In this document: positions 1 to 10,130 of the stretch, in pieces
Layout: every line of letters starts with the position of its first letter
Position numbering within the stretch: position 1 is the first letter of the stretch
Source of the DNA: Gyrodactylus bullatarudis
Lineage: Eukaryota > Platyhelminthes > Monogenea > Gyrodactylidea > Gyrodactylidae
Direction: 5' to 3'
Length of the DNA: 64,000 nucleotides
NCBI GenBank assembly: GCA_012064415.1
Contig: SSNU01000063.1
Span: 71,800 to 135,799, forward strand
Translations under genes and position numbers: made by a program
The notes under the pieces: generated by a model
The model's input: only the letters and a program-made list of their open reading frames with translations
Told to the model about the DNA's origin: nothing
Databases searched by the model: none

Positions 1-995
1 GACATTTTTGCGGAAGGATCAAACATCGATCCAAGTCAACACATTACCAGTCCATCTTCTACTCCCGATCCATCTTACAGAAGATAAATAACTTTCCAAT
101 TATTAAAAATAAAATTTGCTAACCAAATATGCTATTTCATTAATCCGTGAATATTAAAAGAATAGATGGGTCACAAGATTTAAAAGTTAGTGAGTTGAAA
201 TCTATTATAATTCTATCTATAATTACATCTTCGACATCTAGGTGTCTAGAAATCATCAAGAACTTCTTCTTAATAGATTTTTTCTGTGAATTCACTCATT
301 GTCTCTGCAGTAATGATAAGTTTCTAGAAAATATAAAATCAGAAGATGTCTTAATATACTGAGGTCTTCATTTTTTTCAACAAGGTCCGAGACACAAGAC
401 TTGAGATTGTTTTTATTTCACTGAAATTTAATTTCAATTAATGCGCTATTAATCCTTTGAAAGAAGTTTGCAATGTAAATTATTTTTTTTGTTTAAAAAA
501 AGGCTCGGTTAAGGCTCGTTAAGACTCACTTCCGGTCGTATTTCGAGCTTTTTTTAGGCTCGAAAGCTTGCCGAGCTCAATTTGCGAAGTCTATTTCTAA
601 GTTTACTTTGAAACGTGTTGGTCTTTTTATTATCGATGAAATGAAAACGAATCCCTTAGTCTCTATTTCATTCAGAACAACTACTGCAAAACAAGAGGGG
701 GCAAATGTTCTATATATTTGCCATTTCAAGTAAACAATACACAAATTTAACAAAATATGAGAATTTTGATCGATAAATATTTACGAAGACTCATATTCAA
801 AAATAAAAAAAGTTGGACACAATACATCTTGAAATTTCTCCTCGAAACTTTCATAAAATCATAAAAAACAGAAGCATTGAGGAGGGACCTAGAAATTCTT
901 TGTCAAACTCAGCAGGTTCTCGCAAATGAAAACTGATAGATTAATCTGAAATCTGTTTTTTTATTTTATAAAAAAATCCATATTGAACCGGGAGC
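1..995. other. No gene recognised
   Basis: AT-rich sequence in which I see no convincing exon. A short patch near 500-575 repeats the word ggctcg on both strands. Positions 940-995 are the 3' flank of the minus-strand gene at 996-1196 and match the 3' flank of the type A genes at 6044 and 13348, including an AATAAAA-like run on the minus strand. Confidence 0.5.
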
Positions 996-1196
996 CTAGC
1001 AGCAACCGCAGCCGCCACAGCCACCACAACCGCAGCCATGACCGCAACCACAGCCACCACAACCGCAGCCACCACAGCATGGTCCACAACAGCCGCAGCA
1101 GCATGGGACACAACAACAGCAACATGGACAGCAGCCACATCCACAACCGTGGCCACAACCACAGCCACCGCAGCCACCACAACCACAACCGCACAT
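996..1196 (-). CDS. Cys-Gly-rich small protein, type A copy 1 (66 aa)
   Basis: Intronless frame of 66 residues made almost only of Cys and Gly, with a few Pro and two His. It opens MCGCGCGGCGG, has a central CCPCCCCCVPCCCGCC block and ends GCGCC. The ATG is at 1196 and the TAG at 996-998. It has no signal peptide, membrane segment or aromatic residue. The composition fits a disulphide-crosslinked structural protein (as in hair keratin-associated proteins) or a metal binder (as in metallothioneins), but no family assignment is possible. The copies at 6044-6346 and 13348-13584 have the same central block and flanks, which argues that this frame, not the overlapping Ala-Val, Leu-Trp or antisense His frames, is the coding one. 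It is shorter than its paralogues because it has fewer 11-residue repeats. Confidence 0.75.
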   Translation of the reverse strand: MCGCGCGGCGGCGCGHGCGCGCCPCCCCCVPCCCGCCGPCCGGCGCGGCGCGHGCGCGGCGGCGCC

Positions 1197-2495
1197 GTTT
1201 ATTAGTTTGTTATTTGTTTGAATGTGATACTTTCACTGGTTTGTGTTTCTTAAATATTAAACAGTATCTTCGTTTATGCTTATTCTTAAAACCAAAGTTT
1301 ATTTTCTATCGTTCATACTGTGTTAGAATTCGATAAAAATTTTTTTAAGTTTAAGTTTTATTTCTTAAATTACTTAAAAGATTTACACATTTGGGAACAA
1401 TAAGCTGTATTTTCAAGACCCTTATTTCTTGTAGCATCAAAATTTCCCTAATCTCCGAAATCAAAAAATATCATTCGGAAAATGATGTCTTAGGAATTTA
1501 AATTCGACTTTTATACGATAATAAGATGTATCCTAAAATTATATTTTTTGGTCACCCTCTAAGAAAAATAGCTCGAAAAATGGTAATTTTCTCTCCACTT
1601 CTAATGCCGATTCCTATTGCGGACTGTAAGCTAATTTATTTGATGATGGTATTTCTCATTTTTTCATCAAGAATTTGAATATGTTGGAGATCTATATATA
1701 TATATGTCCATTTTCCAATTTTTTTGAACCCTCATAACTCTACCAATTTGATAGGTTTCTGGATCAATTACAGTTTAAATTGAAGCCCACAATGTAAACT
1801 TGCATTAGTAATATTTTTGGCCAAATAACTTGGTATCTTCATAGCTAAATTTTAGTTTTTATAAAAAATTGTGAAATAGTCTCGGCAGGGTTAATCATGT
1901 TGCTTACATTTACCATTTAAAGAAGAAAAATCCTAAAAAAACCAAATTTTTAAGAAAAATAGGGTAATTTTTCAAACTTTGATTTGACCCTAAAATTATA
2001 AACCCTGAACTGAAAAAAAACTAAAACTGAATTTGAAGAGATTTTCAAGACCAGATTCGAGGAATATTAGAGAAGGAAAATAAATAACTAATAAGCTGAA
2101 ATTCAAATCTCAAATGATAATGAGATATTGCATTAGTTTTCTTGACTGATTGCGAAAAACTTCCTTCGACAATGTGAGTTCGGCGCCAAATAAAGAAGAC
2201 CCTTTTGTCTTGTAATATTTTTCCGAAATTTGCTTCTTCTAACGGTTAGAGGTAGATAACGTGATCTGGATGGCAAAAAACCATCAACATATTTGAATCA
2301 TTGATGCAAAAATGATAGGAAAAAAATTACCAACTTTAAATTCTCATTAATAAGCTTCAGATTCAGATTATGATTGAATGGAATTCAGTTTAGTCCTTTT
2401 TCAAGATCCAGATGTTTATTTTGAATTATTTGGTAGACAACACCCCTTTATTGTTCCTATACGAAGAAATATCAGTTGAAAAATATAATGAAATT
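1197..2495. other. Intergenic, with a piggyBac-type MITE
   Basis: Positions 1197-1265 are promoter-side sequence shared with the other type A genes. The rest is AT-rich without a convincing exon, apart from the short MITE copy at about 1694-1890. Confidence 0.5.
1694..1890 (-). mobile_element. Short non-autonomous piggyBac-type element (MITE), decayed copy
   Basis: Read on the minus strand it opens TTAACCCTGCCGAGAC and then follows, with substitutions and small indels, the element at 50028-50223, including shared stretches such as ACTATTTCACAATTTTT, CAAGTTA/ATGGCC and CACATTGTGGGCTTC. The TTAA at 1891-1894 is the target site. The distal terminal repeat is eroded near 1694-1735. Non-coding. 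Confidence 0.7.
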
Positions 2496-2560
2496 TATTA
2501 AAAAGATTTGAAAATCATAGGAAAACAATAGGAAGCTTCATAAGGTGTTGACCGAAGTCA

Positions 2561-2657
2561 TCAACAACATCCGCAGCGGCCACAACAGCAAGGACTGCAC
2601 CCACAGCAACAAGGACAACAACAGCATGGATTACCAGCAACAACCACATCCACACAT
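2561..2657 (-). pseudogene. Type B Cys-rich gene copy with an internal deletion
   Basis: From the ATG at 2657 the first exon (MCGCGCC and the donor gtaa) matches the type B genes at 5375-5589 and 14039-14253. The sequence then jumps straight to the CCPCCCC part of exon 2. The rest of the intron, the acceptor and about half of exon 2 are missing, so translation reaches TAA directly after the first exon. Homology to the functional copies continues on both sides (about 2500-2757), so this is a duplicated locus that later lost an inner segment, not a processed copy. Confidence 0.75.
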
Positions 2658-2964
2658 ATTAGACGAGTATCTTGGTATATTTTAGGACGATCTGATGATG
2701 TTATCTCTCTCATACTTACAATTTATATATGCTCAATGTTGTTCGGAGTTCTTTATAACTCAGATGACACCGAGAAATTGCTCAAATAATTTTCTTGCAT
2801 ATAAAATTACTTTTGCTTACTAAAGATCACTTTTAATTTACTCATTTTGATAAAACCTTGAATTTTTTCGGCGTAGATAATACATTTTTCTGTTATTATT
2901 ATAAAAGTTTATTGAAACTCATGATATACAATTTAACTCTTTCGAACCCATACGAATGCAATGA

Positions 2965-3356
2965 CCACCTAAAATAGTTCATGTCCCAAATTATTTTTTT
3001 TATCACGCGCATGAGAAAATTTGTAACCCTGACAAAATTATAAAATAAAATAAAAGAATCAGTATCGAGCAGGCGACTGAATATTTGAAATCTATAGCTT
3101 GTTGTTTCACGATAGAAAGTTATTAATTTTTTTTCTTAGGCCTCAGCAAATTGGTTCTGACAAAATCACACTTCTTCTTGCGCAATCTTAGTTAGCACCA
3201 GTGAAAAGCTATCTTTTTGAATTATACATTCTTTTGTAGCTTAATAAATTTCCTTCTTAATGAAGGATAAAGAAAGTATTTTAAGTATGATTCAGTTCAA
3301 ATTATCGCTTAAGAAAGTATTGTGTTCCATTGGTGGAACAAAGGGACATGAAGGGT
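2965..3356. mobile_element. piggyBac-like MITE with TIR near CCCTTCATGTCCC
   Basis: The left end reads TTCATGTCCCAAATTATTTT and the right end GGGACATGAAGGGTTAG, an inverted terminal pair. Inner words (CCTCAGCAAATTGG, the TTCCATTGGTGGAACA palindrome) recur in the copy at 53901-54310, where the end is preceded by an intact TTAA. Non-coding. Confidence 0.65.
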
Positions 3357-4462
3357 TAGGACTTCTGGCATCAGTGGGTCTAATATACGTTTTATATTAT
3401 ACAGTGGTCCCTCAACTGTAAGAAGGGACAAGAAGTGATGAACTTAGATTTGTAGTGAAAATTTTTCGGGTTAATTCCAAAATTTGCTGAGCAATAAATG
3501 CTTTTCAAGAAATCATTTTTAAAATGGCCATCCTCAAATTATTCAACTAATTATATTTATAATTAATAGGGAATCAGATGAATAAATTTACTTTAATTAT
3601 CATAATCTTAGTTACTAATGTAATTATTTCGATGAAAAATGAAAAATTTTCATTCTAAAATCTGTCTATTGATGGAATTATCTTAAATTAAAATTCTATA
3701 GTCAGCTAATTTTGAAATAAATAAATAAATTATCCGCTAATTGGAATTCGTCCAAATTTTTCATTTATTCATGATAATATTAGCAAATTTCCAGAAATTA
3801 AGAAACGATTTGCGAAATCAATTCAGAGAAAGGTCCTCAAACTCTGATGAAATTAAAAAAAATCATTTGGAATATTCAAATCTGAACTTATACATTTTTG
3901 ATAGCCCCCCCAAATAGTTTGAAACACATTGAACTGCATTTTTTCACGAAGAAACACTTTTTCTCTTCCTAATATGGGATTTGATTAGCTTTCTTTAAGT
4001 GATTCTTGTAGAATAAAGTATATTAAAGCAAATTTTTCCAAATCGAAATGTCTCCGAACCGAATTAATCAATAGAAGCGCATAAGTCGGTAAAATCATTT
4101 AGAGAAAAAATTAAAATTCGATCAAAAATGTAATAAAATTATAAATTAATCGCAGACATCTTTTCTGTGTATTAACATCACCTCCAGAGAGGTCGACAAA
4201 TTTAATAAACAATTGGTATATCAATATCATCACCATATGTATAATAAAGAGTGTTTATGAAAATTACAGAGAATCGAACATCGATATAACCATATTGTGT
4301 CTTAATCATATGTGTTTATAGATAGATGGTATGTTGTTGAATGGTTGGCAGAGTAAACTGTTTTCAATTTTTTCATTCATGTGTAGATCTAATCTGATTT
4401 GTTCTCGAATGTCTTAAATAAATAGTTTTATTTTTGTTCAATCAGGTTATTCTGATAAAAGG
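3357..4462. other. No gene recognised
   Basis: AT-rich sequence without an exon I can support. The last 30 bases are the 5' leader of the claudin-like gene. Confidence 0.5.
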
Positions 4463-4870
4463 ATGGCTCTGTTAAAGTATCCGATAATATTATCTACCCT
4501 ATCGTTTGCATTGATAGTTTGTGGACTCATACTGCCAAGATGGTGCAATTCGAAGAAGGATTTAATTCGAGATTGTGGAAATACCATTGAAATGAAATCA
4601 ACAGCAGCAATGTTCATCATTTGTTCTATATCAACAGGGGCTATTGTCCTCATTGATATTATATCAATATGTGCGTATAATATAAAATTTGGACAGGTCA
4701 GAACGTTCTTTCTAGCATTTGCATCGATAACTGGAGTTATTGGGGTTGCTCTCTATGTTATCAAGGCATTTACTGAATACTCCTTTCTTATCACTACAAT
4801 GTCGGTTGGAATCTTATTACACATGACCATAATAACGATATTTTCAACTCCAACAATACGTCTAGTATGA
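4463..4870 (+). CDS. Four-pass claudin/PMP22-like membrane protein, paralogue 1 (135 aa)
   Basis: Single-exon frame of 135 residues. Four hydrophobic segments are visible at about residues 8-26, 46-68, 78-100 and 106-128. The first extracellular loop carries W27 and C28 and then C38 (PRWC...RDC), resembling the W-x(n)-C-x(8-10)-C loop of claudins and related four-pass proteins. The closest relative in the window is the 135-residue gene at 34690-35097. Both have the same length, loop cysteines and the pattern KS[TA]AAMF before the second segment. Proteins of this class usually sit in the plasma membrane at cell contacts, and that is only an inference here. No signal peptide is expected. Upstream is TA-rich without a clear TATA box. 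Confidence 0.7.
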   Translation: MALLKYPIILSTLSFALIVCGLILPRWCNSKKDLIRDCGNTIEMKSTAAMFIICSISTGAIVLIDIISICAYNIKFGQVRTFFLAFASITGVIGVALYVIKAFTEYSFLITTMSVGILLHMTIITIFSTPTIRLV

Positions 4871-5303
4871 AAGTCTATTTTTTATATAAAAGAGTTTTGT
4901 TTTTAATTTAAAATAAAAAAAAATATTTCAATGATTCTAATTTCTCAATCTGATTTTAATTTTAATCCAGATTTGTGCAAAATTCCTCTTCAGAACGATA
5001 TCGTAGAGTTTTTCGTTGATCTGGGCAAAAAGGAAGCCTTCAGCTTCCATGTGAGAATTGAAAAAAAAACTGATTTGATGAGTTTTATAAAATTTTAAAG
5101 AACAATGAAAATCATAAATAAAAATTCGGAAGAGCTAATCAGTATAGGAGAAATGAGAAGACAGCAATGGACATCTTAAGTTTGAAGATCTGTTATGAAA
5201 ACTATGTGGTTTTTTGAGAAGCAGTTTGATTTCACTAAAAATCTTCTCCAGATTCAAAGTTTAAATGAGACTCTTGATGTTATATTGGGAATATACATTA
5301 TGA
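4871..5303. other. Intergenic, no gene seen
   Basis: AT-rich 3' flank of the claudin-like gene. An A-rich run at 4910-4925 follows the stop, with AATAAA-like words. No further structure seen. Confidence 0.45.
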
Positions 5304-5374
5304 AAACTTTATTAAGAAGATTTGAAAATCATAGGAAAACAATAGGAAGCTTCATAAGGTGTTGACCGAAGTCA

Positions 5375-5589
5375 TCAACAACATCCGCAGCGGCCACAAC
5401 AGCAAGGACTGCACCCACAGCAACAAGGACAACAACAGCATGGACAGCATCCACAACCGCAACATTTGTGACAGCAGCCACCGCAGCCGCAACCACAGCA
5501 ACCACACCCACAACCGCCGCAGCCGCAACTGCAAGGACTAAACACAAAGGTTAGCTCTCCACTTACCAGCAACAACCACATCCACACAT
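5375..5589 (-). CDS. Cys-rich small protein, type B copy 1 (61 aa)
   Basis: Two exons, 5567-5589 and 5375-5537, joined across a 29-bp intron (gtaagt...tttag) in phase 2, which splits a Cys codon TG|T. The spliced 186 nt code 61 residues beginning MCGCGCCCPCSCGCGGC, with a CCHKCC motif in the middle and GRCGCC at the end. About half the residues are Cys, and there is no signal peptide or membrane segment. The same predicted protein is made by the gene at 14039-14253. A TATA-like box (TATATAAA on the minus strand, 5654-5661) lies about 65 bp upstream of the ATG. Function unknown. A disulphide-crosslinked structural or metal-binding role is only inferred from composition. Confidence 0.8.
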
Positions 5590-6043
5590 ATTAGACGAGT
5601 ATCTTGGTATATTTTAGGACGATCTGATGATGTTATCTCTCTCATACTTACAATTTATATATGCTCAATGTTGTTCGGAGTTCTTTATATCTCAGATTGA
5701 AAACTCTGTGTGCATTTCATCTCAACAGAGCCTCCTATTCCAGTATTCTAGCACATGTGAAACATTGTTTCTTAGAATCGAACGAGAATATTTTTGAATC
5801 TTAACGAGATTCAAGTTGACTAGAGTTTTGTACGCGCACGTTCAACTTCAAACTCAAAACACCAGGGCAACTATCCAGTCATTTAATTTTGAGAAGCATT
5901 GAGAAGTTTTAAAAAATGACCTTGATCTAATCTCTGGAATTGTTTTTTTCAAACCGTGGTGTTCTCGCAAATGAAAATTGATAGATTAATCTGAAATCTG
6001 TTTTTTATTTTATAAAAATATCCATATTGAACCGGGGTCGAGC

Positions 6044-6346
6044 TTAGCAGCAACCGCAGCCACCACAACCGCAGCCATGACCGCAACCACAGCCACCACA
6101 ACCGCAGCCATGACCGCAACCACAGCCACCACAACCGCAGCCATGACCGCAACCACAGCCACCACAACCGCAGCCATGACCGCAACCACAGCCACCACAA
6201 CCGCAGCCACCACAGCATGGTCCACAACAGCCGCAGCAGCATGGGACACAACAACAGCAACATGGACAGCAGCCACATCCACAACCGTGGCCACAACCAC
6301 AGCCACCGCAGCCACCACAACCACAACCGCAACCACAACCGCACAT
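6044..6346 (-). CDS. Cys-Gly-rich small protein, type A copy 2 (100 aa)
   Basis: Intronless 100-residue type A protein from the ATG at 6346 to the TAA at 6044-6046. It opens MCGCGCGCGCGGCGG, carries the block CCPCCCCCVPCCCGCC, and then has a tandem run of an 11-residue unit HGCGCGGCGCG encoded by a 33-bp direct repeat, four copies here against two in the paralogue at 13348-13584. The copy number is the only length difference between these two genes, so the array has changed since the inverted duplication. Longer open frames on both strands (Thr-Ala, Leu-Trp, Val-Ala) are by-products of the triplet repeat. Confidence 0.78.
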   Translation of the reverse strand: MCGCGCGCGCGGCGGCGCGHGCGCGCCPCCCCCVPCCCGCCGPCCGGCGCGGCGCGHGCGCGGCGCGHGCGCGGCGCGHGCGCGGCGCGHGCGCGGCGCC

Positions 6347-6487
6347 GTTTATTAGTTTGTTATTTGTTTGAATGTGATACTTTCACTGGTTTGTGTTTCT
6401 TAAATATTAAACTGTTTCTTCGTCTTGGTCAAGCTGAGCATTGGTATTCTAACGAGAAGAAAATTCTGATTCATTATTCTAATGGTT

Positions 6488-8200
6488 ATCTCAAAATGCA
6501 GCACAGTTTTTTGTTTTTTTATGAAGTCAATCTATTACCTGTCCTCTTTATACTTAAATCAAGCATATCTCTATAAATTTTTAATTTCTTTTCTTTCTCG
6601 AATATTTTAGTTCTCATTCTTCCATTTAAAGATAATTATCTTTCGGAATAAAACTAGCAAGATGATTGCTTGAATGATTTATTATGATAATTTGCATCAA
6701 AATGGATTGAATTGTATTTCAAATTCTAAAATCTTTAGTTAAGAGCTGACCATTGACACGTTTTATTCAACATTTCTTAACCTTTAAGGTCCCACTGTGA
6801 CTTTGAAGGCACATACCACTTAAGCAACTAATTATTGTTCTTCTAAAGCTCAGAAAATACTTCGTTTATCCCCCATTCGATAGAAAATCTATTAATCTCC
6901 TGGAATATGTAAAGATCTCAGCTCTATCATTCGTTAAACTCGTGCTAGTTTAGTTTTTGTTTACAACGTTTTTTCGAAAACCTATTTCTCAAGGTCGAAG
7001 ATAAAAATTAAAACAACTTTTATCTAGGTATCATACCTGAAGAATTCAAATATACAATCGCCTGAACTATATCTGCGAAGGCTACAAAGATAACTTGTTT
7101 TTGAATCAAAAAATTACCCAATTCTTTATGGTTAACTTCTGAAACAAAAATAATTGCTATTCCTATCGACATACTCTAGCACTATTCAGGATTGTATGTT
7201 AGTGAAAAACAAGCAGAAGACTCATTAGAGTCCACCAAAGCTTGATGTTGAATAATAAAGATATCGTGGGTTAGACTAAACGGTCGAGTGCTTGCCCAGC
7301 GAGTATAAATCTTGACGTTCGATTCTCGGAGCAGGCGTAAGGCTTACTGTCGATCCCTGATGAGGGTGAAACTATAGTATAAGTTCTCGCTTGGTCTTTG
7401 TATGTGTGAAATTTATTGTATGTTTCATTAAGTTAATCATTTGAGGTTCAACTAAATCTAGTGTATCAAAAATAATTGCATTAAACAACTGTAGATTCGT
7501 AATCAGCGTATTCACAAACCATAGGTTAGACAAAAGATTGAATACGAGTCATGAAAACAATTCTCTGGGGTTAACAATTAAGGGTTAAGTACAATTAGAA
7601 GTCTTTTGAATGACACATTCTAGCTCACTTTTTGTAATTCGAAATTCACGCGAGATTGAATTCTCTCAAAAGAAACCAAATTCATGTTAAGAAACGTTAG
7701 AAATTATTACAATTCCTATGCTCCGAATCACTTATAATTTTTAAAACGTTATCAATACAGGGTTATTTTATTAAAATTTAGTCACATATTTAGTACGTTT
7801 TTTTTTAAAACCTATTTGCTGAGGTCTTAGGAAAACAAGAGCTTTAGATTTCAAATATGTAATCACCTGCTCGTTATCTATCATAGTTTAGAAGATAACT
7901 GTTATTAGAGCCAAAAAATGTTTCTATTATCTTTTAAATGATGAGTTGGCTTTCGAAAAGGAATTCAGATTATTTTGGTAAGGTTACAAATTTTCTAATT
8001 TGTGACATGAAGAGCTAAGGTAGAAAAATTTTAATGGAAAAAGATCATGATCGATGCTGAACAGTTATGAAATTAACTCGAGAACCTCACCTAGGTCATT
8101 TCCGTTATTAGTGAATGACTAAAATTATGTATCCTACCTACCAAATTTGAATGAGAAAACATTGAAGAAGATAAAAAATATTTATTGATAATACATTGGC
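6488..8200. other. Intergenic with decayed MITEs and a SINE
   Basis: Two stretches (about 6760-7190 and 7540-7990) share the words ACGTTTTTTCGAAAACC and ACCTATTTGCTGAGGTC with the MITEs at 2965 and 53901 and look like older copies. A tRNA-like SINE lies at 7266-7440. No protein gene seen. Confidence 0.5.
7266..7440 (+). mobile_element. tRNA-derived SINE-like element
   Basis: A tRNA-like head: A-box-like GTTAGACTAAACGG at 7269-7282 and B-box-like CGTTCGATTCTC at 7316-7327, spaced as in RNA polymerase III promoters, followed by a non-tRNA body. The body contains CTGATGAGGGTGAAAC at 7357-7372, which has both conserved strings of a hammerhead core but only 4 nt where helix II should be. No CCA end or complete acceptor stem is visible, so it is not a functional tRNA gene. 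The 3' limit is approximate. Confidence 0.55.
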
Positions 8201-8527
8201 TCAACAACAGCCACAGCCACCACAGCCGCCGCAACCACAACCTCCACAGCAGCAAGGATAACAACAACAGCAGCATGGACAGCAACATCCACAACAGCCA
8301 CAGCCGCAGGGACTAGAAAAGGGTAAGATTCATGAGTTATTGCTACCAATCGACTATGAAGACAGCAAACGTACCATCCGCAGCCACAGCCACAACCGCA
8401 GCCTCCGCAGCCACAGCCGCCACAACCACAGCCGCCACAACCACAACCGCAAGGACTGAGGGAGAAAGTCAGTTCCATGTTACGAATGCATCATGAGTAG
8501 GGTAACTTACCAACCACAACCGCACAT
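8201..8527 (-). CDS. Cys-Gly-rich small protein, type C copy 1 (69 aa)
   Basis: Three exons at 8511-8527, 8375-8455 and 8201-8312. Introns of 55 and 62 bp have consensus ends (gtaagt...ctcag, gtacgt...tctag). Both are phase 2 and split Cys codons TG|T, so each exon junction reads C-P-C. The spliced 210 nt code 69 residues starting MCGCGCPCGCGCGGC, with CCCPCCCCCYPCCCGGC near the end and CGCC at the C terminus. Three plus-strand copies (15218, 16598, 19977) give the same protein and the same introns. Long frames beginning MELTFS are read-through of intron 1 and are not real. No targeting signal. Function unknown. Confidence 0.82.
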
Positions 8528-9707
8528 GACTAGATTATTTGTTAGAGCGTATCTTATGCTCAGCACCAGTCTCTTGGCCTATTTATATGAAGGCTTTGCT
8601 GCATAAAAAATTTAAAGCACACAAAAATACCCAAATAAATAATCATTTATTTATCGTTCTAGCTTGTGATCGTTTACGAGGTTTCTTTCTAGCTCTTATC
8701 AAAAAGTCAAGAAAGATGAGTTATTTTTGAAATCCAGATTATCAGGCTCCGTTTCATCAATTGACAAAATTATGGAGAATTCACAATCAATCAACTTTTT
8801 TGAATTTTGCAAACTTTTAAAAGTTAAGAAAAGATTTATTTATATTTAGAAATGTATTAGTCCCCTGACAACTTTAATCTGATTTTTTAGCTTTTAAAAA
8901 ACAAAGCTCTTTTTTCGCCTGTCATTAAATGCTGAAATAGTGAAATTTCACATTATTTTAAGAAACTTTGTCTAGCGAATTTTTGTAAGTTTTAAGCCTT
9001 AAGAGAGTTATTTACCGGGTACAGTGTACCTTAAATTCACAACACTCCTCAACAGAAGCATTATAAAATTGTGAACCTATTCTTATAAGAATAATTATTA
9101 ACCAATAAGAAGAAAGTTTTTTGATCAACCAATTAAATCGAAGGAGGTTAATTTGTTTCGCCTCGTGGGTACATTATGAAGTCAGCTCTTCTTACTTGCC
9201 CATATCCTAGTCCACAAAAGTTGGCAACATGGTTGAAGTAAGATGAGGTGATACCAATAAATACTTCATTGCTTCTGTCAAGCCCACCAACAAAAATGGC
9301 GATGAAGATAAACTCCGTAACTTGCTTTCATTTGAGAAAAGAACGTTCACGAAAGAAAGTGACGAGTGAGCATTTCGCTATCCAAATAAAAATAGATACC
9401 CAAATCATTGAAAGTCTTTAAATCCAACCCAGTGAATCTAAATAACCACGAGAACTCAATTATATTGATTAATCTGCCAACTTTCATACGGAAAGAAGTT
9501 TTAATGTTCGAATACGCGACAAGTGTATTATATAAAATAACACTGATGATTTATGTTATTAATCTGTTGTTTTATATTGTTCCCCATGAGCCAGGTATTA
9601 TGGTTCACCTCAAAGAGAAGGATTGTTTTTTAGACAAAAATTAGATTTATGATTTTAGTCAAAATTAAGATTAAAATAATTCAATAGATAATCTCATCAA
9701 AACATTA
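8528..9707. other. Intergenic with one dispersed repeat
   Basis: Beyond the type C promoter this is AT-rich. Positions about 9185-9385 (CTTCTTACTTGCCCATATCC..., TCTGTCAAGCCCACCAACAA, GACGAGTGAGCATTT) are a diverged copy of the sequence at 40640-40870. No exon supported. Confidence 0.5.
8580..8587 (-). promoter_or_regulatory. TATA box of type C gene
   Basis: TATAAATA followed by GGCCAAGAG on the minus strand, 53 bp upstream of the ATG. The same box and leader occur before all four type C genes, at 15158-15165, 16538-16545 and 19917-19924 for the plus-strand copies. Confidence 0.6.
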
Positions 9708-10130
9708 TCAGTTACATCTGTTACAGCATCCATTGTTGTTATTGCAACAGCAATGTCCACAGTTGCCATTATTGCAAGTGCCATAGCCGCCTCCACCATT
9801 ACAGCATTGATTACAGTGACAGCAATTACCGTTACAGTTGCCACAGCCACAATTCCCACTACAACAAGGTGAACTACAACAGCAACATTGGGGATTACAA
9901 CAACTACAGCATGGTGAGTTACAACTGCAATAACCCGGCTGACAACAACAACAGGGCTGACATCCACACCTATTGCAACATCCATTGCAGCAGCCATTGC
10001 AACAGCCATTTTGACAACCCCCATTACATCCACAATTTCCACTGAAACCAAAATTTGATTATTTCAATATTTTTTTGAGATTCCTATAGTTTTATTAAGA
10101 AACTAACCAGTTACAACCACATCCAGACAT
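9708..10130 (-). CDS. Cys-Asn-Gly-rich small protein, type D (118 aa)
   Basis: Exon 1 at 10108-10130 codes MSGCGCN plus TG of a split Cys codon. Exon 2 is at 9708-10041, after a 66-bp phase-2 intron (gttagt...tttcag). The joined 357 nt code 118 residues rich in Cys, Asn, Gly and Gln with repeated NGCCNGCC units (residues 20-32), CCCCQPGYCSC, a CCSCCNPQCCCC block and a C-terminal NNNNGCCNRCN. The exon plan matches types B, C, E and G although the amino-acid mix is richer in Asn. A TATATAAG box lies on the minus strand at about 10170-10177. The other open frame here (Val-Ala-rich) ignores the intron. No signal peptide. Function unknown. Confidence 0.78.

Larger units (their letters stand above)
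5304..6487. repeat. Left arm of a recent inverted duplication
   Basis: This block is the reverse complement of 13207-14325 and carries one type B and one type A gene with their flanks and intergenic spacer. The outer border lies in ...AACTTTATTAAGAAG and the inner border after ...ATTCTAATGGTTA. The arms differ by about 66 bp, explained by two extra 33-bp units in the type A gene on this side. Confidence 0.85.

Noticed and set aside
147..362. 71-codon frame near the left edge
   Set aside because: No family resemblance, no splice partner and no promoter visible.
983..1336. Open frames on the opposite strand of the type A genes (His-Asn-rich, Thr-Ala-rich)
   Set aside because: They are antisense by-products of a TGY-GGN triplet repeat. 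Only the Cys-Gly frame begins at the shared ATG and ends at the shared stop in all three copies.
7266..7335. A functional tRNA gene
   Set aside because: A and B box-like strings exist, but the acceptor stem and anticodon arm cannot be folded into a full cloverleaf. A SINE head is the better reading.
9671..10051. 126-codon Val-Ala-rich frame
   Set aside because: It is the shifted frame of the type D Cys-rich exon. The exon 1 junction fits only the Cys frame.
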